This document shows positions 8,764 through 16,478 of a stretch of DNA of 64,000 nt, in pieces. The position numbers and the translations under genes are program-made. Within the stretch, counting starts at the first letter, position 1. Each line of letters begins with the position of its first letter. The notes below the pieces were generated by a model. The model was not told where the DNA came from and ran no database searches. It saw only the letters and a program-made list of their open reading frames with translations. Source of the stretch: Actinomycetospora soli (GTDB taxonomy: Bacteria; Actinomycetota; Actinomycetes; Mycobacteriales; Pseudonocardiaceae); the NCBI RefSeq assembly GCF_021026295.1, contig NZ_JAJNDA010000023.1, positions 1 through 64,000 of the forward strand. Reading direction: 5' to 3'.

Positions 8764-10167
8764 GTGAGCACGAAGTCCCGTCCCCGCCCCTTCGAGTGCA
8801 CCGCCTGCGGCTACACCGCGGCGAAGTGGCTCGGCCGCTGCCCGGGGTGCGGCGGCTGGGGGACGATCGAGGAGGGCCTCCCGCCCGCGGCGGCCGTCGG
8901 CGCGCCCGGCGGGGCCCCGAAGGCGGCCGCCCGGCCGACCAGCCCGGTCCGGGCCATCGGGGAGGTCGGGCTGGAGTCGGTGACGTCGCGGCCCACCGGG
9001 GTCGGCGAGCTCGACCGGGTGCTCGGCGGCGGCCTCGTGCCCGGGGCGGTCGTGCTGCTGGCGGGCGAGCCCGGCGTCGGGAAGTCGACGCTGCTGCTCG
9101 AGGTCGCGGCCCGCCGGGCCCGCTCCGGCGGCACGGTCCTCTACGTCACCGGCGAGGAGTCCGCGGGCCAGGTCCGGCTGCGGGCCGAGCGGACGAACGC
9201 CGTGGTGCCGCACCTGTTCCTCTCCGCGACGGCCGACCTGGAGGAGGTCGCCGCCCACGTGGAGGCGGTCGACCCCGGGCTGCTCGTGGTCGACTCGGTG
9301 CAGACCGTGGGGTCGGCCGACGTCGAGGGCACCGCGGGCGGGGTGTCGCAGGTCCGGGCGGTGACCTCGGCGCTCGTGGCCCTGGCGAAGCAGCGGGACC
9401 TCCCGGTGGTGCTGATCGGCCACGTGACGAAGGACGGCGCGGTGGCCGGCCCGCGCACACTCGAGCACCTGGTGGACGTGGTGCTGAGCTTCGAGGGCGA
9501 GCGGCACTCCACGCTGCGCATGGTCCGCGGCCTGAAGAACCGCTTCGGCCCGTCCGACGAGGTCGGCTGCTTCGAGATGTTCGACGGCGGGATCAGCGAG
9601 GTCACCGACCCGACGGGCCTGTTCGTCGGCACGATGACCGGCGGGGTGCCCGGGCAGGCCGTCACGGTGACGATGGAGGGCAAGCGCCCCCTCATGGCCG
9701 AGGTGCAGGGGCTGGTGACGCCGGTCGGCAAGGACGCCCCGGCGCGGCGCACGGTGTCCGACCTGGAGTCGTCGCGCGTGCTCAAGATCCTCGCGGTGCT
9801 GCAGCAGCACGGCCGGCTGTCGTTGTCGCAGATGGACGTGTTCGCCGCGACGGTCGGCGGCATGAAGCTGCGCGAACCCGCGGCCGATCTCGCGATCGCG
9901 CTCGCCGTCGCGTCGGCGGCGCGGACGAAGCCCCTGCCCTACGGCGTCGTCGTCCTCGGCGAGGTGGGGCTGACCGGGGAGGTCCGCCGGGTCACCGCCA
10001 CCGACCGGCGCCTGGCGGAGGCGGCCCGGCTCGGCATCCGGGAGGCGATCGTGCCGTTCGGTCCCGGCACGGTGGCGCCCGCCGGGATGACGCTCACGGA
10101 GGTGGACGACCTCAAGGGGGCGCTCGCCGCCGTCGGACTGGCGGGAGGGTCTACGAAGCGATCGTGA
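8764..10167 (+). CDS. radA: DNA repair protein RadA (Sms)
   Basis: 467-residue RecA-like ATPase that promotes branch migration and processing of recombination intermediates. Domains in order: Cys4 zinc finger (Cys12, 15, 26, 29), RecA core with Walker A GEPGVGKST (101-109), the KNRFG motif specific to RadA, and a C-terminal Lon-protease-like domain. Start GTG 8764. Its last 17 bp overlap the end of the convergent gene at 10151, so no gene follows on this strand; in mycobacteria disA lies here. Confidence 0.95.
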   Translation: MSTKSRPRPFECTACGYTAAKWLGRCPGCGGWGTIEEGLPPAAAVGAPGGAPKAAARPTSPVRAIGEVGLESVTSRPTGVGELDRVLGGGLVPGAVVLLAGEPGVGKSTLLLEVAARRARSGGTVLYVTGEESAGQVRLRAERTNAVVPHLFLSATADLEEVAAHVEAVDPGLLVVDSVQTVGSADVEGTAGGVSQVRAVTSALVALAKQRDLPVVLIGHVTKDGAVAGPRTLEHLVDVVLSFEGERHSTLRMVRGLKNRFGPSDEVGCFEMFDGGISEVTDPTGLFVGTMTGGVPGQAVTVTMEGKRPLMAEVQGLVTPVGKDAPARRTVSDLESSRVLKILAVLQQHGRLSLSQMDVFAATVGGMKLREPAADLAIALAVASAARTKPLPYGVVVLGEVGLTGEVRRVTATDRRLAEAARLGIREAIVPFGPGTVAPAGMTLTEVDDLKGALAAVGLAGGSTKRS

Positions 10168-10996
10168 AGCGGGCGGGGTCGCTGATCGTGTCGTCGAGGC
10201 GCGTGAGCAGCTGGTAGGAGCCGGGCGGCACGGCCTCGCGACCCGACGGGCAGCCCGGTGCCGAGGTCCGGCCCGCCCAGCGGACCGAGAACACCTGCTC
10301 CTGGCCCGGCGCGAGGGTGCGGACGTCCGGGTCGCCGCCGGGGGCGCAGTCGTCGCTCCCCCACAGTCCGTCGCCGGGCTTGATCACCACGGCCATCGCG
10401 GTGCGGGCGGGGCCGAGGTCGCGGGTGCAGGGCTCCTTGCCCGTGTTCGTGACGACGAGGCTGAACAGCGGGCGCTCCGCGGCGGTGTAGCGCTGCTTGT
10501 CGGTACGGGCGGCCACCCTGAGGTCGGAGTCCGCGCACGGCGCGATCGCGCGGGGTGTCGGGCTCGGACCGGCCGGCGGTGCGGCGGGCGCGGGAGCGCC
10601 GGCGGGCGCCGGGACCCCGGCGGGCGCGGGGAGTCCGGCCGGCGGCTGCTGCTGCGGGCCGGTGGACCCGGCCCCGAGCAGCGGCGGCGTGGCGCCACCC
10701 GGCGCCGCGCTGGTGGGCGCGGGTGCCGCGGGCACCGGACCGGCCGGGGCCGCCCCGACCGGCGGCGCGGCGCCCGGCGGCACGGCCAGGGCCCCGCGCG
10801 ACGCGACCGGGGTGGGCGGGGCGGTCGGTCCCGCCGGGGCGGGCGCCGGTGCGGCGACGTCCTCGTTGCCGTCCGCGGAGGCCGCGGCACTGACGGCCCA
10901 GATGAGGAAGGCCAGGACGAGGACGGCCGCGATCGCGGCGACGGCCCGCCGTCGCCAGTACACCGACGGCGGGAGCGGTCCCACCGGCTCCAGCAT
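10151..10996 (-). CDS. Membrane-anchored protein with Pro/Ala/Gly-rich linker (Rv3587c-like)
   Basis: 281 residues from ATG 10996 (a GTG three codons upstream is possible). A short cytoplasmic start (with SVYWRRR) is followed by one membrane helix (~23-43), then a ~100-residue Pro/Ala/Gly-rich linker and a C-terminal extracellular beta domain with Cys pairs (ACADSDLRVAAR-type start, EPCTRDLGPA, DDCAPGGDPDVR). Position between radA and mutY matches the conserved membrane protein Rv3587c of M. tuberculosis. Function is not known; an extracellular binding or envelope role is a guess from topology. Confidence 0.7.
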   Translation of the reverse strand: MLEPVGPLPPSVYWRRRAVAAIAAVLVLAFLIWAVSAAASADGNEDVAAPAPAPAGPTAPPTPVASRGALAVPPGAAPPVGAAPAGPVPAAPAPTSAAPGGATPPLLGAGSTGPQQQPPAGLPAPAGVPAPAGAPAPAAPPAGPSPTPRAIAPCADSDLRVAARTDKQRYTAAERPLFSLVVTNTGKEPCTRDLGPARTAMAVVIKPGDGLWGSDDCAPGGDPDVRTLAPGQEQVFSVRWAGRTSAPGCPSGREAVPPGSYQLLTRLDDTISDPARFTIAS

Positions 10997-11107
10997 GTGA
11001 CGCACGGTAGAAGTGGGGTCGCACGCTGCGACCGCCCCGCGCCGGGCCGTTCCCGGAACTCACCCCGTCGAGGCACGCCGTCGACCGGGCGGCGAGGATC
11101 ACGGTCG

Positions 11108-11995
11108 ATGCCCGCTCTCGCCGACCGCCTGCTGCCCTGGTTCGCCGCGAACGCCCGCGACCTCCCGTGGCGTGCTCCGGACGTCACCGGCTGGGGCGTG
11201 CTGGTCAGCGAGATCATGCTCCAGCAGACCCCGGTCGTCCGCGTCGACCCGGTCTGGCGGGAGTGGATGGCGCGCTGGCCGCGGCCCTCCGACCTGGCGG
11301 CGGCGCCCACGGCGGACGTGCTGCGGGCCTGGGGGAAGCTCGGCTACCCCCGCCGCGCGCTGCGCCTGCAGGCCGCCGCGGCCGCCATCGCGGCGGAGCA
11401 CGACGACGTGGTCCCGAGCGAGGTCGACGTCCTGCTCGCCCTGCCCGGGATCGGCACCTACACCGCCCGCGCCGTCGCCGCGTTCGCCTACGGACGCCGC
11501 TGCCCGGTGGTCGACACGAACGTGCGCCGCGTGGTGGCCCGGGCCGTCCACGGGCGCGCCGAGGCGGGGGACGCCGCGACGCGCGACCTGCCCGACACCG
11601 AGGCGCTGCTGCCCGAGGACGAGGCCGACGCCGCCCGCACCTCGGCGGCGCTGATGGAGCTCGGCGCCTGCATCTGCGTCGCCCGCGGGCCCCGGTGCGC
11701 GGACTGCCCGGTGCTCGACCTCTGTGCCTGGCAGCAGGCCGGGCGCCCGGCGTGGGACGGTCCGGTGAAGAAGGGGCAGCGCTGGGCCGGCACCGACCGC
11801 CAGGTCCGCGGACGCCTCCTCGACGTCCTGCGCGGCGCCACCGGCCCCGTCGACGCCGCGGCCCTCGAGGCCGCGTGGCGCACCGATCCCGCGCAGCGCG
11901 CCCGGTGCCTCGACTCGCTGCTCGTCGACGGCCTCGTCGAGCAGCTCGCAGACGGCCGGTTCGCGCTGCCGGGCGAGTCCGACGGACCGTCGTAG
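11108..11995 (+). CDS. mutY: A/G-specific adenine glycosylase MutY
   Basis: 295 residues. It removes adenine mispaired with 8-oxoguanine in base-excision repair. Visible are the catalytic Glu35 in SEIMLQQT, the helix-hairpin-helix LPGIGTYTARAV, catalytic Asp136 in VVDTNVRRV, and the 4Fe-4S ligands in C-x6-C-x2-C-x5-C near residues 192-208. The C-terminal 8-oxoG-recognition region is shortened compared with E. coli, as in mycobacteria. Start ATG 11108; the longer frame upstream is antisense to the preceding gene's promoter. Its TAG stop forms part of the -10-like hexamer of mhuD. Confidence 0.93.
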   Translation: MPALADRLLPWFAANARDLPWRAPDVTGWGVLVSEIMLQQTPVVRVDPVWREWMARWPRPSDLAAAPTADVLRAWGKLGYPRRALRLQAAAAAIAAEHDDVVPSEVDVLLALPGIGTYTARAVAAFAYGRRCPVVDTNVRRVVARAVHGRAEAGDAATRDLPDTEALLPEDEADAARTSAALMELGACICVARGPRCADCPVLDLCAWQQAGRPAWDGPVKKGQRWAGTDRQVRGRLLDVLRGATGPVDAAALEAAWRTDPAQRARCLDSLLVDGLVEQLADGRFALPGESDGPS

Positions 11996-11998
11996 GCT
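11993..11998 (+). promoter_or_regulatory. -10 box for leaderless mhuD
   Basis: TAGGCT ends 6 bases before the mhuD ATG, the geometry of a leaderless actinobacterial mRNA starting at the A of ATG. The first three bases are the mutY stop codon. No -35 box or ribosome site is visible. Confidence 0.4.
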
Positions 11999-12004
11999 GG
12001 GGTC

Positions 12005-12325
12005 ATGGCCGTCGTGAAGATCAACGCAATCAAGGTCCCCGAGGGCAACGGCGAGGAGCTCGAGCGCCGCTTCGCCGCGCGCGGGGAGTCGATCAAGGAC
12101 ACCCCGGGCTTCCTGGGCTACGAGCTGCTGCGGCCGACGGCGGGCGACGACCGCTACTTCGTCTACACCCGCTGGGAGTCCGAGGAGGCGTTCGCGAACT
12201 GGCGCGACGGTGGTGCCGCCGCCGCGGCCCACGCGGGCGAGCGCAAGCAGCCGGTCTCGTCCGGCGCGGACCTCATGGAGTTCGAGGTCGTCCTGTCGGT
12301 CGGCAAGCCCGGCGGGGAGTCCTGA
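12005..12325 (+). CDS. mhuD: MhuD-type heme-degrading monooxygenase
   Basis: 106-residue ferredoxin-like (ABM) fold enzyme. In M. tuberculosis MhuD opens heme to mycobilin and iron without releasing carbon monoxide. The residues needed are present: Asn7 (VVKINAI), Trp66 (FANWRDGG) and a heme-ligand His at 76 (AAHAGERK); FLGYELLRP and LMEFEVVLSVG are near-identical to the mycobacterial protein from memory. It probably works as a dimer in iron recovery. It lies 9 bp after mutY and shares the CTGA junction with the sirtuin gene. No heme-uptake genes are nearby. Confidence 0.85.
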   Translation: MAVVKINAIKVPEGNGEELERRFAARGESIKDTPGFLGYELLRPTAGDDRYFVYTRWESEEAFANWRDGGAAAAAHAGERKQPVSSGADLMEFEVVLSVGKPGGES

Positions 12326-13152
12326 GCGACCCCGGGCTCGAGCGCGCCGCGGAGCTCCTCCGCGGCGCCTCGGCGCTGGTCGTCGCCGCCGGCGCGGGGA
12401 TGGGCGTCGACTCCGGGCTGCCGGACTTCCGCGGTCCCGAGGGGTTCTGGCGCGCCTACCCGCCCTACCGCCGCCTCGGGCTGCGCTTCGAGGAACTCGC
12501 CGACCCCGAGCACTTCGACGACGACCCGGAGATCGCCTGGGGCTTCTACGGGCACCGCCTGGCGCTCTACCGCGCGACGGTGCCGCACGCGGGCTTCGGC
12601 GTGCTGCGGGGCTGGTCCCGGCGCCTGCCGACGCACGTGTTCACCTCCAACGTCGACGGCGCCTTCCAGGCCGCGGGCTTCCCCGACGAGGCCGTGGTCG
12701 AGTGCCACGGGGCGATCGGCACGCTGCAGTGCACCCGCCCGTGCTCCGAGCTGACCTGGTCGGCCGACGACGTCGAGGTGGCCGTCGACGAGGAGACGAT
12801 GCGGGCGCGCGCGCCGCTGCCGACGTGCCCGCGCTGCGGGGCCGTGGCCCGGCCGAACATCCTCATGTTCGGCGACGGCTCCTGGGTGCCCGGCGACCAC
12901 GCCGGGCGGATGGCCGAGCACCGCGCGTGGCTCCGGCGCCACACCGACGTCGCGGTGATCGAACTCGGTGCCGGGACCGCGGTGCCGACGGTGCGGCGGC
13001 ACGCCGAGCTGGCCTCGGCCGCGTCGGGCCGACTGGTGCGGGTCAACGTGCGCGAGCCGGAGGTCCGGCACGGCCGGGGCATCGGTCTCCCGGCGGGCGC
13101 CCGCGACACCCTCCTCGCCCTGGACGAGCTCCTCGCCGACGCCTGGACCTGA
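12322..13152 (+). CDS. Sir2-family NAD-dependent protein deacylase
   Basis: 276 residues counted from CTG 12322. NAD-binding motif GAGMGVDSGLPDFRG with FW two residues on, SNVDGAF, catalytic His in ECHGAIGTLQC, zinc-site cysteines (CTRPCSEL and CPRCG), and RPNILMFGD. It should remove acyl groups from lysines using NAD. The reading frame has no ATG or GTG near the homologous start; CTG overlapping the mhuD stop (CTGA) is the best position for a translationally coupled start, otherwise an internal start would cut the NAD site. The Gly in place of the usual Ser of GAGxS is a variant seen in some bacterial sirtuins. Confidence 0.8.
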   Translation: MSDPGLERAAELLRGASALVVAAGAGMGVDSGLPDFRGPEGFWRAYPPYRRLGLRFEELADPEHFDDDPEIAWGFYGHRLALYRATVPHAGFGVLRGWSRRLPTHVFTSNVDGAFQAAGFPDEAVVECHGAIGTLQCTRPCSELTWSADDVEVAVDEETMRARAPLPTCPRCGAVARPNILMFGDGSWVPGDHAGRMAEHRAWLRRHTDVAVIELGAGTAVPTVRRHAELASAASGRLVRVNVREPEVRHGRGIGLPAGARDTLLALDELLADAWT

Positions 13153-13170
13153 CCGACCCACCTCGGGGTC

Positions 13171-13193
13171 GTCAGCCGTGGCCCACCGCTGAC
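13171..13193. repeat. GTCAGC-type interspersed palindrome, copy A
   Basis: Arms GTCAGCCGTG and CACCGCTGAC around GCC, one mismatch. It sits between the convergent sirtuin and AlkZ-like genes, so it may act as a bidirectional terminator. The same 23 bp recur exactly at 54168. Confidence 0.7.
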
Positions 13194-13201
13194 ACCCGAC
13201 G

Positions 13202-14284
13202 TCAGGAACGCGCCACGGTCACCGCGCGCAGCCGCAGTCCCCGGGCCGCCGCCACCCGCTCCGCCTCCTCGTCGAGCAGGTCCCGCGGGAGCTCCTCGAA
13301 CGCCGTGACCTCCAGGGTGAGCGCCGACCCCGCGGCCCGGGGACGCCACGTCCCGAGCACCTCGGTGCCCACCAGCACCGCTCCCGGGTGGCCGAGGGCC
13401 GGCCAGAGCGCCCGGCGGCGCTGCGGGTCGGGCACGAGCAGCGCACGGTCGCGGGCCGAGAGCAGGGGGTCGAACGCGGGCAGCAGCCGCAGGTCGGGTG
13501 GTGACGGCGGGTCGGCCAGCACCTCGAGCCGGTCGCGGACCACCCACGCGCGCCGCCCCGCGACCCGCACCGCCGCCAGGTCCGCGACGTCCACGGCCGG
13601 GCGCAGCGCTCCGGCGGAGGTGCCGATCCAGGCGGCGAGGTCCGCGGTCGTCGCCGGCCCGAACACGCGGGCGGCCGCGGTCACGAGCCCGGCCACGTCG
13701 GCCGGCTCCCCCGGCCCCACCGGGCGGCGCCACCCGTCGTCGGGCGGGAGCGCCCGCAGGACCCGGCCGCCGTCGAGCGTCAGCCCGGCGGGCAGGGCGG
13801 CGAGGCGCAGCAGCTGGTCGTACACGTGCCACACCCCGCACGAGGGGCAGTCGCGCTGCAGGGCGCGGGGAATCTCCCGGCTGACGGCCGTCGACAGCTC
13901 GCCCTTCGTCATCGGGCCGGTGACGACGGACGTCAGCACCTCCGCGACCCGGTCGATCGCCTCGAGCGCACCGAACGCCGCGTCCTGCTCGGCGGTCCAC
14001 GTCAGCCGACCCGCCGCGTCGGCCGCGGAGAGCGGCCGGAGCGCGCGCGCCCACCGCGCGAGGTCGGCCAGGTGGTGCCGGTGCGGCGCCGCGCGGTGGG
14101 TCCAGGCGAGGACGTCGTCAGCCGGCGGGCGGTCGGGCAGCCGCGCCGCCAGCGCCACCGCGACCGACGACTCCCGGTGCTGCACCCCGAGGTCGAGCAG
14201 CGCGGCGGCGTCGTCGACCGAGCGGCGGGCGAGGCCCTGCGCGGCAACCCGTAACGCGATGGCCTGCTCCCGCGTCACGTCCAT
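13202..14284 (-). CDS. Winged-helix DNA-binding protein, AlkZ-like
   Basis: 360 residues of the HTH_42/AlkZ superfamily, whose studied members are DNA glycosylases acting on bulky or crosslinked bases. The N-terminal ALRVAAQGLARR segment is the family signature, followed by tandem winged-helix regions (one with GPMTKGELSTAV, one with PATTADLAAWIG) and a C-terminal part with LLPAFDPLLSARDRALLV. Start ATG 14284 was chosen over one 30 bp upstream because the divergent promoter palindrome lies there. Divergent from the YihY gene. The catalytic motif could not be fixed by eye, so glycosylase activity is inferred. Confidence 0.7.
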   Translation of the reverse strand: MDVTREQAIALRVAAQGLARRSVDDAAALLDLGVQHRESSVAVALAARLPDRPPADDVLAWTHRAAPHRHHLADLARWARALRPLSAADAAGRLTWTAEQDAAFGALEAIDRVAEVLTSVVTGPMTKGELSTAVSREIPRALQRDCPSCGVWHVYDQLLRLAALPAGLTLDGGRVLRALPPDDGWRRPVGPGEPADVAGLVTAAARVFGPATTADLAAWIGTSAGALRPAVDVADLAAVRVAGRRAWVVRDRLEVLADPPSPPDLRLLPAFDPLLSARDRALLVPDPQRRRALWPALGHPGAVLVGTEVLGTWRPRAAGSALTLEVTAFEELPRDLLDEEAERVAAARGLRLRAVTVARS

Positions 14285-14306
14285 CGCGCCACTGTGCCGT
14301 GCCGTG

Positions 14307-14337
14307 CCTGACACCTGCTGTCAGGTCGGGCCAGAAT
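14307..14337 (+). promoter_or_regulatory. Palindromic operator and -10 between AlkZ-like and YihY genes
   Basis: CCTGACA-CCTGC-TGTCAGG (14307-14325) is a perfect 7-bp inverted repeat with a 5-bp spacer. CAGAAT (14332-14337) then lies 6 bp before the GTG of the YihY gene, a leaderless layout. The same palindrome core recurs before the WYL regulator (15364-15384). Confidence 0.5.
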
Positions 14338-14343
14338 GGCGCG

Positions 14344-15369
14344 GTGAGCTCCGTGCGCGCCGTGCCCGAGACCACGGACATGCACGGCGAGGACCTCTCC
14401 GCCGACGACGCGTGGCACACCGCGCGCCGCGTCGGGCTCGGGACGTTGCTGCGCACGTCCTTCCTGCGCTTCCGCTACGGCGACGGCTTCAGCCACGCGC
14501 GCGCCTTCGCGCTGCAGCTCGCCCTCGCGACGGTGCCGCTGATCATCGCCGGGAGCGGTCTCGCGACGGCGATCGGCGCGGAGTCGGTGGCCCAGGTGGT
14601 CGCGCGGACGGTGGTCGCGGTGTCGCCGGGCACGGGCGACCAGCTCCTGGCCGACGTCGTCGCCCGGGGCGCGGAGGCACCCGCCGTCGGGAACGACGAT
14701 GACGACGACGGGCCGGGTGAGAACCTCGGCGAGCTGGCGGTCGCGTTCGGACTCGTCACGGCCTTCGTCGCGATGACGAGCGCCTTCGCGCAGCTGGAAC
14801 GGGGCGCCAACCGCGTCTACGGCGTGGAGCGGGACCGGCCGGCGCTGCGGAAGTACTCGCGCGCGGCCCTCCTGACGGCGACGGCGGGTGCCGCGCTCGG
14901 CGTGGGTCTCGTCCTCATCGTGGCGGGCGGGCCGTTCGGCGACGCCATCGAGGAGGTCTACCGCTGGGGCGACGCGGCGGAGACGGTGTGGGACGTGGTG
15001 CGCTGGCCGATCGGGCTCGCGGCGCTCGTGCTCGCCGTGACCACGCTCTTCCGCTTCGCCCCGCGCCGTCACCAGCCGGGACTCTCGTGGCTGGCCCTCG
15101 GGGCGGGCCTGACGGTCGCGGTGTGGCTCGTCGCGTCGGGCGCGATCGCGCTCTACGTCTCGGTCTCCGGGGAGTTCTCGGCGACCTACGGCCCGCTCGC
15201 CGGGATCATGGTGCTGCTGCTCTGGGCCTTCGTCACGGGCGTCGCGCTGCTCGCCGGGATCGCGGTGTCCGCGCAGCTGGAGGCCGTGCGCGCGGGCGTG
15301 ACCGACCCGCTGCTCGTCGACGCCGACGACGACGGGGTCCCCGACGAGCGGGCGGTGACGGGTAGCTGA
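14344..15369 (+). CDS. YihY/BrkB family inner-membrane protein
   Basis: 341 residues with about six membrane helices (for example AFALQLALATVPLIIAG, LLTATAGAALGVGLVLIVAG, IMVLLLWAFVTGVALLAG). YihY/BrkB proteins are polytopic proteins of unsettled function, once mistaken for RNase BN. An acidic loop with five Asp in a row after PAVGN is coded partly by a copy of the dispersed 15-mer (14679-14693) and looks like an insertion. Start GTG 14344. Its stop codon lies inside the operator of the downstream WYL regulator. Confidence 0.8.
   Translation: MSSVRAVPETTDMHGEDLSADDAWHTARRVGLGTLLRTSFLRFRYGDGFSHARAFALQLALATVPLIIAGSGLATAIGAESVAQVVARTVVAVSPGTGDQLLADVVARGAEAPAVGNDDDDDGPGENLGELAVAFGLVTAFVAMTSAFAQLERGANRVYGVERDRPALRKYSRAALLTATAGAALGVGLVLIVAGGPFGDAIEEVYRWGDAAETVWDVVRWPIGLAALVLAVTTLFRFAPRRHQPGLSWLALGAGLTVAVWLVASGAIALYVSVSGEFSATYGPLAGIMVLLLWAFVTGVALLAGIAVSAQLEAVRAGVTDPLLVDADDDGVPDERAVTGS
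14679..14693 (-). repeat. Dispersed 15-mer TTCCCGACGGCGGGT, copy 3
   Basis: Exact copy on the minus strand within the YihY gene, coding Pro-Ala-Val-Gly-Asn at the start of an acidic loop. Confidence 0.7.
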
Positions 15370-15397
15370 CATGGGCTGTCAGCTCATAGGGTAGGAC
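15364..15397 (+). promoter_or_regulatory. Palindromic operator and -10 of the WYL regulator gene
   Basis: AGCTGACA-TGGGC-TGTCAGCT (15364-15384) is a perfect 8-bp inverted repeat with a 5-bp spacer, same core and spacer length as at 14307. TAGGAC (15392-15397) follows 7 bp later and ends 6 bp before the GTG start (leaderless layout). Its position suggests autoregulation by the WYL protein. Confidence 0.5.
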
Positions 15398-15403
15398 TGA
15401 CGC

Positions 15404-16381
15404 GTGCGCGCCAGTCGGTTGCTCTCCGTGCTGCTCCTCCTGCAGACACGCGGACGTATGACGGCGCGCGAGCTCGCCGACGAGCTCGAGGTCTCCATCC
15501 GCACGATCTACCGGGACATGGACTCGCTCGCGGAGTCCGGGGTGCCGGTCTACGCGGACCGCGGTCCCGACGGCGGGTACTCGCTGCTGGAGGGCTGGAC
15601 CACCCGCCTGACCGGCATGTCGGCCGAGGAGGCCGACTCGCTCGCCCTCGCCGGCATGCCGACCGCCGCGGCGGAGCTCGGCCTCGGCCGGGTCCTCGCG
15701 GCGGCGCAGCTCAAGGTCCACGCCGCCCTGCCCGACGAGCTCGCCGAACGCTCCCGGCGCATCGCCGAACGCTTCCACCTCGACGCCCCCGGCTGGTTCC
15801 GGGAGGCCGACCAGGTGCCGACCCTGACGGGCATCGCCGACGCCGTGTGGAACCAGCGCGTGGTGCGGGTGCGCTACCGGCGGTGGGGCGACGAGGAGGT
15901 CGACCGCGACCTCGAGCCGCTGGGCGTCGTCCTCAAGGCCGGGGTCTGGTACCTCGTCGCGCAGCCGGCCGGGGGCGGGTCGCCGCGCACGTACCGGGTG
16001 GCGCGCGTGCTCACCTTCGAGACCCTCGACACGCACTTCGAGCGGCCCGACGACTTCGACCTGTTCCACTACTGGACCGCCGCGGCCGAGTCGCTCACCG
16101 CGGCCCTATACCAGGCGGAGGCCGCGCTCCGGCTGTCCCCGTGCGCGATGGAGCTGGCCCCGGTGGTGCTGCGGCCGCACACGGCGCGGGCCCTCGCGGA
16201 GCGGTCCTGGCCGACCGACGACGACGGCTGGACCTGCGCGGTGATCCCGATGGAGTCGATCGCCGCCACCCGGTCCGAGCTCCTGGCGCTCGGCGCCGAG
16301 GTGGAGGTGGTGTCGCCGTCCACGCTGCGGGACCAGATGGTCGAGGCCGCCAAGGGGCTGGCGGCGCTCTACGGAGCCTGA
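15404..16381 (+). CDS. HTH/WYL-domain transcriptional regulator (YafY type)
   Basis: 325 residues: an N-terminal DeoR-like helix-turn-helix (~1-60; LLQTRGRMTARELADELEVS then RTIYRDMDSLAESG), and a WYL domain (~135-210) with the literal GVWYLVAQPAG motif and a following Arg-rich ligand-sensing strand, then a C-terminal extension. WYL regulators often sense nucleic-acid ligands and control DNA-damage or stress genes; PafB/PafC belong to this class. The palindrome overlapping its start is a candidate site. GTG 15404 is the only start consistent with the HTH. Confidence 0.85.
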   Translation: MRASRLLSVLLLLQTRGRMTARELADELEVSIRTIYRDMDSLAESGVPVYADRGPDGGYSLLEGWTTRLTGMSAEEADSLALAGMPTAAAELGLGRVLAAAQLKVHAALPDELAERSRRIAERFHLDAPGWFREADQVPTLTGIADAVWNQRVVRVRYRRWGDEEVDRDLEPLGVVLKAGVWYLVAQPAGGGSPRTYRVARVLTFETLDTHFERPDDFDLFHYWTAAAESLTAALYQAEAALRLSPCAMELAPVVLRPHTARALAERSWPTDDDGWTCAVIPMESIAATRSELLALGAEVEVVSPSTLRDQMVEAAKGLAALYGA

Positions 16382-16478
16382 ACCCGGGCGCGGGCGATCA
16401 CGACACACGCGCACGAAACACCCGTCCGCTACCGTCGGCGGCGACGGTGGACGGGCCGCCGGGGGAACGGGAGTCGAC

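Noticed and set aside
15565-15578. Near copy of the dispersed 15-mer in the WYL regulator as an inserted repeat
   Set aside because: It codes for Gly-Pro-Asp-Gly-Gly-Tyr, a conserved stretch of this regulator family, so protein constraint alone can explain it.
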